64,000 nt of DNA from Clytia hemisphaerica (lineage: Eukaryota; Cnidaria; Hydrozoa; Leptothecata; Clytiidae), in assembly GCA_902728285.1 (NCBI GenBank), contig CACVBU010000887.1, positions 65,296-129,295 on the forward strand. Reading direction: 5' to 3'. Numbering within the stretch: the stretch's first letter is position 1; every line of letters begins with the position of its first letter. Of the stretch, positions 32,500 through 44,467 are shown one piece after another. Position numbers and translations under genes: made by a program. The notes below the pieces were generated by a model that was not told where the DNA came from, did not search any database, and worked only from the letters and a program-made list of their open reading frames with translations.

Positions 32500-34530
32500 C
32501 TGATGCAAGTTACACGGTAGTTACCCCTGGTGCCTGGAAAAATCACCCAAGCCAGATGAAGAGTTTTTTCTGGCACAGCACAGTCCTTTATACCGTCAAC
32601 TGCTCTAATTTGGGACTACATGACAAAACATATGACAGCAATTCGGCCACCATTTCACCAAACCTCCAAAGTCATTTGATTTGAGTTAATGAACGGCGTA
32701 TTAAAAAATACACGATTTCTCTTTTGCACCGAGTAGGCTTTTAAATTGAAATATGAAAAAAAATTGTAGTGAAATGCATGCAAGTGTCTGGAATGAAGAA
32801 GAACAAATTAGTGGCAAAACGATGGAGCAATTGACAAGTTAATCCCATCAGGTGATACCTAGGAGGTTAGGCGGCGGGCATTCTCTAATTCTCCAATCTG
32901 CGCCCGGTCATTTTGAATGAAAACAAAAAAGTTAAAAAGGGCGCGTTATCAGTGAAAGTTGTCGTGACATGCTATGACAGAAAGTAAGATTGATAAACTT
33001 GGTGGAGTTATCAAAGCAAATTTGTTGTCAAAGAGATTTAACACTAAGTGAAAATACAGGCCAGATTGTCAACAGTCCCATGCTTCAACCAATTGTCCCA
33101 AGTTAGAACTTGACAGTAATATACAGCTTTTAGAGAAGAAAAAGATCCAAGAATTATCCATTAACAAGTTTATATTGAAGCAAACAAATCCCATTTGATT
33201 CGCTTTAAATCAGGCTGTCAGTCATCATCCATTCAACTGTCAGTTACCGTCCGTCAAACATCAATAATAATCATATCCAGATATCATAACATAACTTATT
33301 AGAATCAAGCATATGCATGCACACTATGCATGGTGCAGCACACGCACGTATTACGTGATTATTGTACTTGATCATCAAGCCGTTGTTCCCTTGTTTCTTT
33401 CATCCACTTGATTAAGCTGATATTTCTAGTCTTTACCAGCTGTGACTGTTCCATGCAATTTCCAGAAGAATTGTGAATTTAGGAAAATCAAATCTTCCAG
33501 TACTCGCTCCTCAACAAAGCAACACCAACAAGTGAATAGGTAGAGCTACAGTTCCAAAAATTGAAGAATAAGGTACAAAACTGAACCATCATAGTTCCTA
33601 GATATATTTGTTCTGTTTAACTGTTTTTGACAGCTGCAATGCAAGCAGGCAAGTCACAACCAATTCTGCTCTGATCAACAAAAAAGTGATGCTGGAGCTA
33701 GCCATTTTGAATATTCTGCCTTGACATTTGCCAGTTTTTGTTGGATAGAAAAAACACCAGGATAAAAAACAGCAGTACTTTTAATGTTGTTGATAATTTT
33801 AAAGCAAATTGAATCAATTCAATCTTCTAGTCAAAGCAAGACAAACCCAGCAAACCATATATGTCGCCAAAAGTTTTCAGGTTTTTGGTTTTGTTGACAA
33901 AAATGTTTTGTTTACTTTCTTGTTGTCGGGGGGAAACCCGATTTGCCGATTACTGACTTTCCCGCCTATTTCCCGATTTCTTATAGTTGGTTGCACTTAC
34001 CATGTTAAAATACAAATTCGTAAATCTAAAGTTATCTTAGTGAGTTTGTCCGTAGAACATTCGAATCGTTCGAAAAGTTGTAAAAAAGTTGAAGATTTGA
34101 AAAATGCAACACGCATAGTATAGATTTTCGGGTTAATTTCGGTTTCTTTTCGCACGCCCGCCCGCCGTTGGAAAAAGGAACGCACTCGCTCGCTGCGCTC
34201 GCTCGTGCGTAACCAGGCTTTTTTTTGACAAAAGGCCACAATGTTTAGGTTTTATGATACAAAAGAACATATTATCAACCAGTCGCTTCCTACTACAGTC
34301 AGGTAAATCCTTCAATTGCGGTAGTAATTTTTTACTGCAATTGTGGTATAAACGTCACTTTTACATTTTTCATATACTGCAATATTGCGGTAAATTCAAG
34401 AAACATAATTCAAGATTTAAGGAGAAAACAGGCAATTTTTACACATAATTGATCATATCTTTCTAACACAGATCCAGAGACCAGATTCTTTTAATAAAGA
34501 AAAGCTTTCTTCCATATATAACTCAATCTT
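32500..34530. other. no gene recognised
   Basis: I found no exon set. Notable words are ATGCAT clusters near 33310-33345, and a palindrome CGCACTCGCTCGCTGCGCTC continuing to GCTCGTGCG near 34181-34209. Short plus- and minus-strand frames here lack motifs. Confidence 0.35.
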
Positions 34531-34533
34531 AGG

Positions 34534-34806
34534 ACGCGTGAAAAATATAGGCGCGTGAAAATTTAAGGGCGCGTGAAAAAATAGGGGCGCGTGAAAAACA
34601 TAGGCGCATGAAAATTTAAGGGCGCGTGAAAAAAATTAAGGCACGTGAAAAATATGGGCGCGTGAAAAGTTAAGGGCGCGTGAAAAAATTTTGGGCGCGT
34701 GAAAAATTTGGGTGCGTGAAAAAGCAAGGCGCGCAAGGGGCGTGGGCACTAAGGCGCGTGAGGGGCTTGGGCACTAAGGCGCGTGAGGCGCTTGGGCACT
34801 AAGGCG
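34534..34806 (+). repeat. GGCGCGTGAAAA minisatellite
   Basis: About a dozen units of 17-19 bp carry GGCGCGTGAAAAATATA or GGGCGCGTGAAAATTTAA, grading into ACTAAGGCGCGTGAGG and CTTGGGC units. A second block of the same words lies at 35122-35190. The GCGCGTG motif is strand-biased, unlike its A+T-rich surroundings. Confidence 0.85.
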
Positions 34807-35239
34807 CTTATCTGATATTCCGATGGTGTATTGGCGGCCGCCCACGCTAAATCTCTGAAGGAGCGGGCCAATATCACTATCGGAGACCTATAGTAGTCAT
34901 CGTTTGATGTACCGCATCACAGTCGTGTCTAGCTGTCCTTACACTTTTTGCTTGACTATCACTTGCATCCGACTGAATTTAGCATGAAAATCTCTGCTGC
35001 CTGAGAAACATTCCTGAAAAATGAAAAATGGTAACCCAAAGATTCCAGATTTTAAAATTTTCCCGACCTTCAGAGCTTTAGCGTGTCGGAAGAAAATTTC
35101 TACATCGAGTACCAGATAACTAAGGCGCGTGAGGCGCACGAGGCGCGTGGGCGCGTTCAAAATATAGGGCGTGTGAGGCGCGTGATTTAGCAGACTCGTG
35201 CACTCACATGCGACCATAACAGCAAGTGATTGATTCAAA

Positions 35240-36437
35240 ATGGCAGTTGCTGTGGAATGGAAGTTTAATGAGCAATTGAAGGCAGATCTTTTAAAGTATG
35301 TCGAGCAGAATCTTAAGAGGTCTGAAATAGTTGATTACATGAAGAGGGATTATCATCACTACCCATTGACTGTTCCAACCCTTGCCAGAAGGTTGGATCA
35401 TTTTCAAATTGGTTACATTGATAAAAACCTCAATATTGATAATGTCATTGGAGTCATTAGGACTGAGCTAGAAGGACCAGGTAAAAGCTTGGGCGGGCCA
35501 TGCACCTGAAAGTTCGTACCGAATATCACTTGTGCGTTCCCAGACAATTGGTTTCTGATGTGATGTATGATCTGGATCCAGAGGGTGTGGGGTCAAGAAA
35601 CGTTAAAAAGAAGAAGAAAAAAAATAAAACTTTTGTTTCTGAAGGGCCAGGCTGGACGTACTCCCTTGACGGGCATGATAAACTGATGGGATTTCAAAAT
35701 TCAACCTTCCCTGTTGCAATCTATGGTTGTCTTGATACTTGTTCAAGAAAAATTATTTTCCAGAGAGTTTGGACCTCGAACTCTGACCCTAACTTGATTG
35801 GCAGATTTTATATGGAATATTTGCTGGATTCAAAACAAATTCCTACATATCTCAGAGTAGATAGTACAGTACAGCAATTGGAACTATGGGGACAATTCAA
35901 GCCTTCCTTACTGATGAATTTGGAAATATGGAAGATCCTTTGAACTCTGTCGAAATTGGTCCATCAACTTCAAACAAGATAAAACGTCGGTGGAAAGAAC
36001 TTCATGAACGCATGGAACGTTATATCAAAGAACAATTTAATTTTCTTCTACGATCTCATGCATATAATCCCAACAGTGAAATCGACAAAAAAATAATGGC
36101 TTATATTTTTGTCCCAGTTGTCCAACGTGAGTGCGACATTTTTGCAAGAGGCTGGAATGCTCATCGCGTTAGACATCAAGCAGGCGTTATTCTACCAGCA
36201 GGTGTCCCTAATCATATCTTCAATTTTCCAGAGAAATACAATGCTGAGGACCAGCATATTCCGATCACTGAAAACTCCCTGTTAGAAGTTAGCGCCCTTG
36301 CCAAGCTTGATGAAGGACCATCACACTATATATCAACGAAGAAGATCAGCAATTCTTTTTCAAACCATTTGGCACACCCTCAAGATATTTTATGTAAGGA
36401 TTTAGTGGATACATACTTAAAAAGCTGTGTCACTTAG
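35240..36437 (+). pseudogene. integrase-core (rve-type) transposase, frameshifted
   Basis: Three overlapping frames form one protein. The N-terminus (35240-35495) has a helix-turn-helix-like stretch (KRSEIVDYMKRD, VPTLARRLDHFQIGY). The second (35500-35870) gives VPRQLVSDVMYDLDPEGVGS, then the core with WTYSLDGHDKLMGF (first catalytic Asp) and GCLDTCSRKIIFQRVWTSNS. The third (35886-36437) resumes at GTIQAFLTDEF, EIGPSTSNKIKRRWKELHER and ARGWNAHRVRHQ. The family resembles the animal integrase-domain proteins that read VDGYDKLKP...DNDP...GTENG...RIE.WW. Frame breaks lie near 35495 and 35870. The second removes the D-GTE segment, and the expected third acidic residue appears as Lys in NKIKRRW. 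Catalysis is therefore doubly lost. The exact superfamily is uncertain. Confidence 0.75.
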
Positions 36438-36568
36438 AACTTGAAATCTAAAGATAACCGAATGTTGACTTCAAACTCCTTTTAAAAGTTTCTGTAATTG
36501 TACCAGAAAGCATATAGCAGACATTTTAAATTTTTATTTTATTTATTGTAACTGTTTTTGAGAGATAT

Positions 36569-37539
36569 TTAACCCTATCTGCCTGAGGGTTTCGGGGACT
36601 TGTGCTGCTCCGAAGTGGCACATTTAGATTTCACATTTAGTGATTCAGATTTCATGAAACTTTGCACACTTATATTAAGAACAAATCACGAAAAATGGGA
36701 TGAAACTTTCAAACAGTATAAATACCATTCACAAAAAGTTTTTTGACTCATTTTTTCTGGTATTGCTCACAAGTAGGTGGTACATTAAAACCTGATTACC
36801 AAAAAGCTGGTGCTAAAACCGAAAAAGTGATTAAATCGCAGATTTCTATTTTTTTTGAAAAAAACATTTTCCCATAACTCCTGATAGAATTTTTCTTTTG
36901 CCATGAAATTTGGTACAGAAGTAATTTATAATGAATACATCAAGATGGACTACAAAAAGATTGCATTAGAAATGGAAATTTTTCATAATAGCAGCATAAA
37001 TATGGAAAAAGGCGAAAACGGCCATCAGCCTACCCTGAAAAATCGGGCACGTGATATAGGCGTTTTTAATGAAATCTTTTTATGCAATCTTAATCTACAT
37101 CATGTACTGAATCGTTGTACAAAATTTCAGGTTATTTGGACAACTGGTTCGGATTCTATTGCTATTTATTAATTTTCCGATTTAGCAGTTCTGGGGTTAC
37201 TGCTGAACAAGGATGAGCCGCCTTGGGGGTCATCTATATAATATATAGTACGTACGCAAGATTTTCCAAATATTTGACACCCTCTCCTTTCTTGTACGCA
37301 GAGAACAATATAAATGACATCATTCAAACAATAGACATGCGCTTTTGCTAAACCCCCTCTCTCCCCCCTTCACTGCGTACGTACTATATGGATGGCCCCT
37401 TGGCGGATTTTTTAAATAATTTTTTTTCGTAATTTTTTGTTTAAATGAATTAGTAAAGAAGTCAAAAACTTTCAGAAAGTTTGTTTATAAAGTGGATAAA
37501 AAGATATGGAGAAAATCTAATAGGGGCAGATAGGGTTAA
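36569..37539. mobile_element. TTAA-bounded element with 15-bp TIRs
   Basis: TTAACCCTATCTGCC at the left (36569) is matched by GGCAGATAGGGTTAA at the right (ending 37539). TTAA at each edge is the duplication expected of piggyBac- or Kolobok-type transposases. No transposase is encoded. The interior word GCCATGAAATTTGGTACA (about 36900) recurs in the element at 44468-45229, tying the two together as a family. A smaller MITE is nested at 37227-37398. Confidence 0.85.
37227..37398. mobile_element. 172-bp MITE nested in the TTAA element
   Basis: The ends GGGTCATC...TATAGTACGTACGCA and TGCGTACGTACTATATGGAT with GGCCC are inverted. CTTGG flanks both sides (37222-37226 and 37399-37403), giving a 5-bp target duplication. 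No coding capacity. Confidence 0.8.
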
Positions 37540-37549
37540 GGTACCTTAA

Positions 37550-37890
37550 GGGAGCTAATTTTTCGGAATTAATTTTTGCGGTCAGCTATCCATGAAATAA
37601 AAATTTTTATGAACCAAAATTCTGTTGATACGTTTTATACAAAAATAGCAGACATCAATATTAGTGTGCTTAGAAAGAAATTCATTTAAATAGGTCTAAA
37701 ATTCTATTTAATCTGTTAAAAACTTCTTGTAGTTATGCTTATTTATTAGCAAAAAGAGCTTTGAAATGAAAATTTATCGGATTTATTTAGCGGATGACCA
37801 ATTTTGAAAATTTTTGCGGGAATTAATTTTTGCGATCCGTATGTCAACAAAATTTGCGGGAACTAAATTTTGCGGTTTGTACTTCGAGAG
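37550..37890 (+). repeat. AATTTTTGCGG repeat block
   Basis: GGAATTAATTTTTGCGG, GCGGGAATTAATTTTTGCGA and GCGGGAACTAAATTTTGCGG recur at the two ends of a 340-bp stretch, all in one orientation. Non-coding. Confidence 0.6.
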
Positions 37891-38498
37891 TGGTTACTTT
37901 TGTTTATTTTTATTTGTATAGCTTTCTTCTTTCCCATAATGAATATTGTTTCATTTTTTTGCTCTAGCTTCTAGGTGGATCTCTTTATTTTTTAGGTAAT
38001 TGCATTTATTCAGGAAAAATCGGGCTTTCGACGTCTACCGTCGATGAACAACGACTAAACAACGCAAATGTCCCCGAGCGACGGATAATGGGTTAGCAGT
38101 GTAATACAGTTTAGCAGTAATAATACAAAAGAAATGGCTAAAATTGAAAAAAAATTGATATTAAAGGAAAATTCGCAAGGTAATATGCACGCAGACGTAG
38201 ATTGAAGTATAAAAAACGAAAAAATCGACTAGAACTCCCTTCTGGGTATTTCAGAGAAATAGTCTAAAATAAATAACACAGTAGATCACCTAAATTGTAT
38301 AAAATAAGCAAAAATGTCTTAAAATACAACCCCCAAAGGGTAGCCCCCTAAGGAGATCAACACAGTTAAGTGTTGCGAAAGGCGCTCGATACATAATGAG
38401 ACTAATTAAATGTGTTCATGGCTGCCTCAAAATGTTACCTTCATGGCTCCCCTAGATTTTTGTAAGGCATTTGCGAAAAAGAAAAGAAAACAAATTTA

Positions 38499-39004
38499 TT
38501 AGCTATCAAGCGGTGGTCTTTCAACTATAACATCTGAATGTCCTCTAATCTTTCGAAGTATGTCGTCTACGTTCGGACAGCAGAGGCAAAAGCATTTGAT
38601 GTCAAAACCTTCTCTGACTACTCCTTTGACCAATAAGCACCAAGCATCGATTGTAGGTTTTGGTATGCGACTTTTTATGCCACCTTTTCCTTCAAAGTGA
38701 TCATCAAAAGTTAGGTAGGATGCAAAAGCCGTCTTCCCATGTTGGTTCATATTATTGTCCGCACTTTTTTCCAATATAAGAATGAATTAATATCTTCGAA
38801 TGAATATTTGTTCTTGTTAAGACGAAACTGGAGCAATTCTTCCTTATTGAGTGGACTGGCAGCGATTCGATGGGTGGAACGTATTTTGTTTGAAAAGTCA
38901 AGGAGCTTATTCTCGGTGGCGGAATCAACGTCGGCTTCAGTTTCTAGAAGTTTGGAAACATGTTCATGTTCACTATAGTTAATGATATGAGAACATATGC
39001 ACAT
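38499..39004 (-). pseudogene. unrecognised protein fragment in two frames
   Basis: Frame 1 (39004-38747) includes LDFSNKIRSTHRIAASPLNK and FRLNKNKYSFEDINSFLYWK. Frame 2 (38774-38499) includes KTAFASYLTFDDHFEGKGGI and a Cys-rich FDIKCFCLCCPNVDDI. Codon content looks protein-like and the frames abut, suggesting a single protein with one frameshift near 38760. I do not recognise the family. The CFCLCC cluster could be a metal site. It is probably an element remnant, given the repeat array beside it. Confidence 0.4.
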
Positions 39005-40100
39005 GTCTCGTTCCTAAATACTCGTTTCTGTTCTCCTATTTTCAACATGACGTCATATTAATAATAGAATAATGGGGTCGAGAATTTAAAAAGGAGACAT
39101 GAGCACTTTATAGACATGGGGACTATTAATTTCCGAGTGACGTCATACAAAAAATAGGAGAATAGGATCGAGAATTTGAGAATGAGATATGCGCACTTGA
39201 TGGACAAAGGAACTTCGTTGTTTTTTATTGAAAAATTCTTAAATGGGCTACTTTGAAGTTAGCCCACTCGTAGTCAGCTGGTAGCCCACCACTTTTTGCT
39301 TAATATTGCTTGGTAGCCCATAACCCGTTCAAATATACCAAAATTATGATTTCCCAATGATGTAATATCAATATTAAGAGAATGGGAACGAATATTAAAG
39401 AATGAGACATATGCACTTAATTGAAATTTGTACTTTGTCGTTTTTAGTGAAAAATTCTTAAATGGGCTACTTTGAAGTTAGCCCACTCGTAGTCAGCTGG
39501 TAGCCCACCACTTTTTGCTTAATATTGCTTGGTAGCCCATAACCCGTTCAAATATGCCAAAATTATGATTTCCTAATGATGTAATATCAATATTAAGAGA
39601 ATGAGAACGAATATTAGAGAATGAGACATAAGCACTTAATTGAAATTTGTATTTTGTCGTTTTTCAGTAAAAAATTCTTAAATGGGCTGCTTTGAAGGTA
39701 GCCCACTCATTGCCAGCTGGTAGCCCACCATTTTTAGTTTAACATTACACGGTAGCCGGTAGCCCGTTCAAATATGCCAAAATATTAATTTCCACGTGAC
39801 GTCATATAAATAATAGGAGAATGGGATGGATAATTTAAGAAGGAGACATGTCTTCTTCTTGAATACTCGATTCCATTCTCCTATTTCTAGTATAACGTCA
39901 ACCAAAAAATATATTTTGCCATAATTGGATTGGTTACGGGCTACCAAGCAACTTCATAAAATGGGCTACAATCAAAGTAGCCCATTGCAGAAAAAAAAAT
40001 ATAAAAATCAACGAAGTCCACATTTTCATGAAGTGCGCATGTCTCGTTCTTAGATACATTCTCCTAATTTTAACACGACGTCACTCTAAAAAAGATATTA
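39000..40100. repeat. 220-bp tandem array with GGGCTA hairpins and TGACGTCA-type palindromes
   Basis: Three consecutive units start at about 39241, 39460 and 39680 (AAATGGGCTACTTTGAAG), each containing TAGCCCACTCG, GTCAGCTGGTAGCCCACC and a GAGAATGxGAACGA tail. Flanking segments carry TGACGTCAT with AATAGGAGAATGGGATCGAG in one orientation and ATTCTCCTATTTT with GACGTCA in the other (39000-39060, 39850-39900, 40040-40090). The array is thus bracketed by inverted copies. GGGCTA and TAGCCC form short hairpins in each unit, and a lone hairpin of this type recurs at about 41248. Confidence 0.85.
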
Positions 40101-40222
40101 AAAAAAATTCTTCCTCGTTGTGATGAAATTGCCTCATTTTGATTTTGTTGTTCCTTAAAAGGTGTCTTTACAGTTAGTCAGTCACCTTTCTTTTATAATT
40201 TGGTGTTCAGTAAGAACAGAAC

Positions 40223-40459
40223 ATGCCAAAACGCAAGGTTGACGATGGTGTATATCTTGACTCGGCTGATTCCATTGGAGTCGAAACAGAATACGAGACA
40301 ACCGTGTACCAAGTTGATGGCATACCTTGCCTAAAGAGGAAAAGGCTATACAAAGTGCGGTACCAGCGAAGTTTGCCACAATGGCTCGTCACGAAAGAAA
40401 AAGAAAAAAAAGAGGAATTGAAGGAAGTAAAGAAAAACAAAGAAGCAAAACAGAAATAA
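40223..40459 (+). CDS. small basic protein, hypothetical (78 aa)
   Basis: The ATG lies in an acceptable context (AGAACATGCC). The frame encodes PKRKVDDGVYLDSADSIGVE, a tyrosine-containing middle, LKRKRLYKVRYQR, and a Lys/Glu-rich tail (KEKEKKEELKEVKKNKEAK). The tail predicts a short coiled coil, and the two basic clusters could be nuclear signals. AATAAA follows immediately after the stop. No family is recognised and no intron is evident. It sits just outside the tandem array, so it may be an element-encoded or chance frame. Codon texture is better than that of nearby frames. Confidence 0.4.
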   Translation: MPKRKVDDGVYLDSADSIGVETEYETTVYQVDGIPCLKRKRLYKVRYQRSLPQWLVTKEKEKKEELKEVKKNKEAKQK

Positions 40460-42742
40460 ATATTTCAAGCTCTTGGCAATTTTAGAATGATTTAGATTTT
40501 TATTCAGAATAATTTTCTTTATATCGTTATCTATACTAGGTGGTCCAACGAAATCGGCAACAGCGCAAAAAATATTCATAGAAAGAATGCCAAATTTTAT
40601 TCACTTAATATTTAGATTATTCACTGCATATATGCTGCAAATCAGAAATGCGAAACATTTTTAGAAAGAGTTGTTGTATTATAGAAAAAGTCCGCCATTT
40701 TTAATTTGTGTAATTAGTTTTTTTAATAGATTTTTTCAGCTTTATCTTATTTGCGCTTAAACTTGCATTATTTCCAATTTTGATATAAAGGTGTTCGCGA
40801 CGTGAATTCAAATTTTCAACGCAAAAATGTTTTTTTCTGTTGAGGATAAAGCAGTGATGATTAACATCATCATACATGATTACGAGGAGAGAGGATGGAA
40901 TGCATACTGCATATGGAAAGAGCATCCAATGAACAAATGGAATGGAACATCAGTCCATAGACTTCTTGAAAGGAATAAAATGAATAACAAATAACACTAT
41001 GAACTGCCAGCCAGGTTCTGGTTGCACTAGGGCGGTTTCGACAGAGGAATTTATTTTCGATGCTGTATTGGTATGTCGTGCAAAGAGTACTGAAATATAA
41101 GTAAAATATCATACTGAAAGCTCAAAACCTTGTTTTTTATTCTTGAATGCAACAACTTAGAAACTCAAAATCTTTCTTATTTGAATAGACAACGGCCTAC
41201 CAAAATATTTCAAGCTAAATTTAACGGGGTACTAGTTGACTCCAAGCGGGCTATTATAAAAGTAGCCCATCTCACAATCGTTTAATACAAAAACAATAAC
41301 CTTTTGACGCAATTATCCGTGTTCAAGTACAAAATTTTAATAAAATTTGACACTAAAAAACCGAGTAAGATAAAAATAAATTGAAATATTGAGACAAAAA
41401 AAAGTTTAAACACCTTACTTGTAGAATGAAGTACCTATGTAGTGCATCTTCAACATCATCACTTGTTAAAGATTTAGCTATATATGAAGACATCTAACAC
41501 ACTCCTTGTGCAACAGAGAGTTCACACAGTTTGAATTTTTTCTTGCAAATTTATATTCCTTTTCAAAAACGTTGCAATTCGCGAAGAGAATAGAATCAAA
41601 TCAAATGGTGAAGGCTTACAAACCTTCGCGATTTTTGGGAATTTTGGCCTTTTTCGAGAAAGTAAATGTCTTTGAAAATTCTTAACAGGGCAAATCGTGA
41701 AAGTTTATGCTCGCAAAAAATTCTAAAAAAATATTGAAAATCTATAAAGCCTCGAAATTTTAATAAATATATCAAATTTTCGGAATATTATTATCCTTTA
41801 ATGCCTTTTTAAAGTCGAAGAGCAACCGTCCTTGGCGGATTTAAGGAAAATTTTTCTCTTTTAAGGCAATTTTTATTTGAAAGTTATCATTTTTATCCAA
41901 CGATTTGCAATTATCGTTTATCTTTTATGCTCTGTCACAAATTTCGCGATTTTTCGACCTCGCAAAAGTTTGTACGCCTAATAAAGTATAATCTTTCAGT
42001 TTGTTTTGGATAAGCTCTCATACAGAATATGCACATACTACAGCAATGATATCTCTTTGGGAAACAGTCATGCAGTAACCGATGTCTTGGGTAGTCACTA
42101 TTATAAGATAGAGGAATTCTATGTAAGTAGACCTTTTTGGACCTACCTCGGAGGTCCTTTAAATTAACCTTTGTCCGTCTGTCTGTCCTGTTACCAGCTT
42201 TTTTAGAGACTGGCTAATTAGTTTTTTCTGATTTTTTCGAAATGTGACGAAGCCCAGTTTTTTTGAAATTTTCTCGAGATTTCATCATTAGTTTTTTCCG
42301 ATTTTTTGCACAAAGATGCGTAATAGCAATGCCCAAAACTTAGCCGAGTCCAATTTTCGAGAATTTTTTTTCCCGCCAAAACTGCTGGAAATATGCCGGA
42401 AATCGCCAATTTTCATTGCAGATTTTCTTGATATTTCTTCGTTTTTTTTTTCACACAACATTTTTCCAAGCTTGTCAATAATTCTATTTCTTTTTTCTCT
42501 ACTCCCCCATAACAACCAATGATGAAATTTAATGCGTTATGCATTTTTGCTAAACGCTATGTTTTCTGACTAATTGTTTTCATTTTTCTCTTTATTGCTA
42601 TCTAACTTTCATCATCAGGTAGGTCCATTCAGCATGTAGGTTATTTGAATCCTTTCTTTTTTCAATTTTTGGTGTGGAGTTAGTTGACAAATAGCAGTTG
42701 ACAAATAGCGCAGCAATAATTTTGCTACATATGTCACATCAC
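40460..42742. other. no gene recognised
   Basis: I see only isolated signals: a GGGCTA...TAGCCC hairpin (41248-41270) like that of the array to the left, and a repeat-like block at 42125-42640 between two GTAGGTCC/GTAGACC words. The block is rich in TTTTTCCGATTTTTT and includes TTTGTCCGTCTGTCTGTCC. Frames on both strands are short and A+T-driven. Confidence 0.35.
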
Positions 42743-43220
42743 TCATGCATTATCTCTTGAGATAATGGGCGATGAGAGAAAAGTCAATAATAATATTTTC
42801 CTCCTACACTTAGTTTCGTTTGAGATGTAGTTCTTTAGGTAATTGTCCTCATTGGTAAGTGCATGGTCGCATGCTCGCACTAATAGCACACACTCGTTTC
42901 CTTTGCCATCCCTTTCAGCTCGACCCATACCTTGCACACAACTCTCCATATCAGAGCAGACACCGTAACATATAATACTCCTGATGTCTGGGATGTTGAT
43001 ACCCAGGTATTAACAGGTGCCAATGACTAGACGTATTGAGCCATTTACTCTAACAAACTCTTCCACAACAGCTTTTCTACGTTTCCTTGATATATTTGCC
43101 TGGTACATAGCAAAGGGCAACATGTCATCAAAATCTCCAAATGTCTCTTTCCTATCTCTTTTGCTTTTTAGATGATTCTACAATAGATTATAGCGTTGTC
43201 AAAGTGTTTTGTTTCACTAT
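42743..43220 (-). pseudogene. RecQ-like helicase C-terminal fragment
   Basis: The minus strand shows the second RecA-like lobe of a RecQ-family DNA helicase: DNAIIYCR (about 43205-43180), then in another frame MYQANISRKRRKAVVEEFVR and IRLVIGT. After a stop come LGINIPDIRSIICYGV (motif V position), QGMGRAERDGKG (motif VI, arginine finger present) and KNYISNETKCRR-ILLLTF, like the start of the RecQ zinc-binding domain. There are stops after CRII and after IGTC, plus a frame change. No helicase motifs I-III were found upstream, so this is a decayed fragment, perhaps of a RecQ-like gene amplified by an element. Confidence 0.7.
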
Positions 43221-43429
43221 ATTGGATGTTTCACATGGTTTGAAATACTGGCTCTAGTTCATATCCAGGGAATTTCAGAGAAAAAGTGACATTTTTGTCT
43301 TGGTTTCATAACATTTAACCGTACAAAATACAGTGTAGATGTAAGTAATATGTGCATTCTTACTATAGCAAATTAACAAATTAACAATTGAGATCATTGT
43401 CTCATATGCAATTAACAAAACTTATAGTC

Positions 43430-43535
43430 TGGGAATCCAAGCTCATAATCTTAGAAAAAATACCTCACCTCATAAGATTATAGAGCTTGGTGCAGGTGGA
43501 TTAGTCTGACACAGAATGTTGTAAACAGGCTACAA
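43430..43535. repeat. hairpin repeat related to the 1047-1215 MITE
   Basis: TCTGGGAATCCAAGCTC starts the block. AAGCTCATAATCTTA (43439-43453) pairs with TAAGATTATAGAGCTT (43473-43488) with one bulge. ATGTTGTAAACAGGCTAC closes it, paralleling the TTTGTAAACCCAGGC end of the other copy. Confidence 0.6.
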
Positions 43536-44467
43536 AACTTATAAAACAGTCTAATCTAATATTTTGGGTTAGTCATGGTTTGAACAAGGTTTCAAAGAGA
43601 ATTCCAATTTTTATTTACAGCGAATACTTGTCGGATAAAATCATATAAAATGTAGTGTAAACACCCATTTAAAACGCGTAAATTCAAAACGAGATAATAA
43701 AAAATAACTGAGATCAACTTAGGACAAATAGCCTACAACGAAAGTCCAGTAATCAATACCAACATAAATAACGATAGTTTTTCAATAAAAATGAAACAGT
43801 GTTTAAACCATTTTGATTCTACTAGTTCTTTATTTCTTTTTAATAGCCTTTTGAAGTTTTAGATCCAATTTTCTCCTGTTCTTATGTCCCATTTCTACCT
43901 GCTGTTGTCCATCAAGAAAAACTCCATGGTTTATTTTCTTAACGCATGTTTTTAATAATTTGCTTTTTTCCTCTACCAGTCTCTCTACTGAATCCATTCT
44001 TTCTTTTATTGATGAGATGGAGTCGTCAACTTTCTTTAATTGGGATTCTTAGCGGGGGTAGACAGTTAAAGGGCATTGCTTTGTAAGAAGGGGGTCTTCA
44101 TAAAACATGTAAAGAAAATTCAGAAATATTTCTCTTTGAAAAGAAGTTGCCTGCGGTGCTATAAAATTGTCTTTTAATAGTTTAATTGATGGATCGAAGT
44201 CAATGCAAGAGTATATTTTTTACTAAGTGGGGGCTGAAACTGCTAGAGAATTTCTCAAGGGGGATCTAAAACTTCAAATGAATTTCTTGAGCGGTTACCA
44301 CTTAAGGGGGGCGTCTTCCAACCTAAAGAGGCAGGGGAAATTCTCCCTGTACTCAAACCATGACTAGCTATTTTTTTTAATCACGCATAAGGAGTGTGCT
44401 AAATCAAGCACCTCACAACATAATGCTGCGTTAGATTTTCTATGTGCCTTAGTATTTTCACACGTCT
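43536..44467. other. no gene recognised
   Basis: Mixed sequence. A GGGGG-containing stretch (44050-44340) has words such as AAGGGGGGCGTCTTCC and CAAGGGGGATCTAAAAC. This may be a decayed repeat. Open frames are short. Confidence 0.3.

Noticed and set aside
34181-34209. CGCTCGCTGCGCTCGCTCG palindrome as a viral-type terminal hairpin
   Set aside because: Only a short G+C-rich palindrome is present, with no viral coding sequence nearby.
37260-37380. Possible CRISPR-like or satellite spacing of palindromes
   Set aside because: The repeats are the ends of a single MITE, not a regular array. No cas-like genes are expected in this eukaryotic context.
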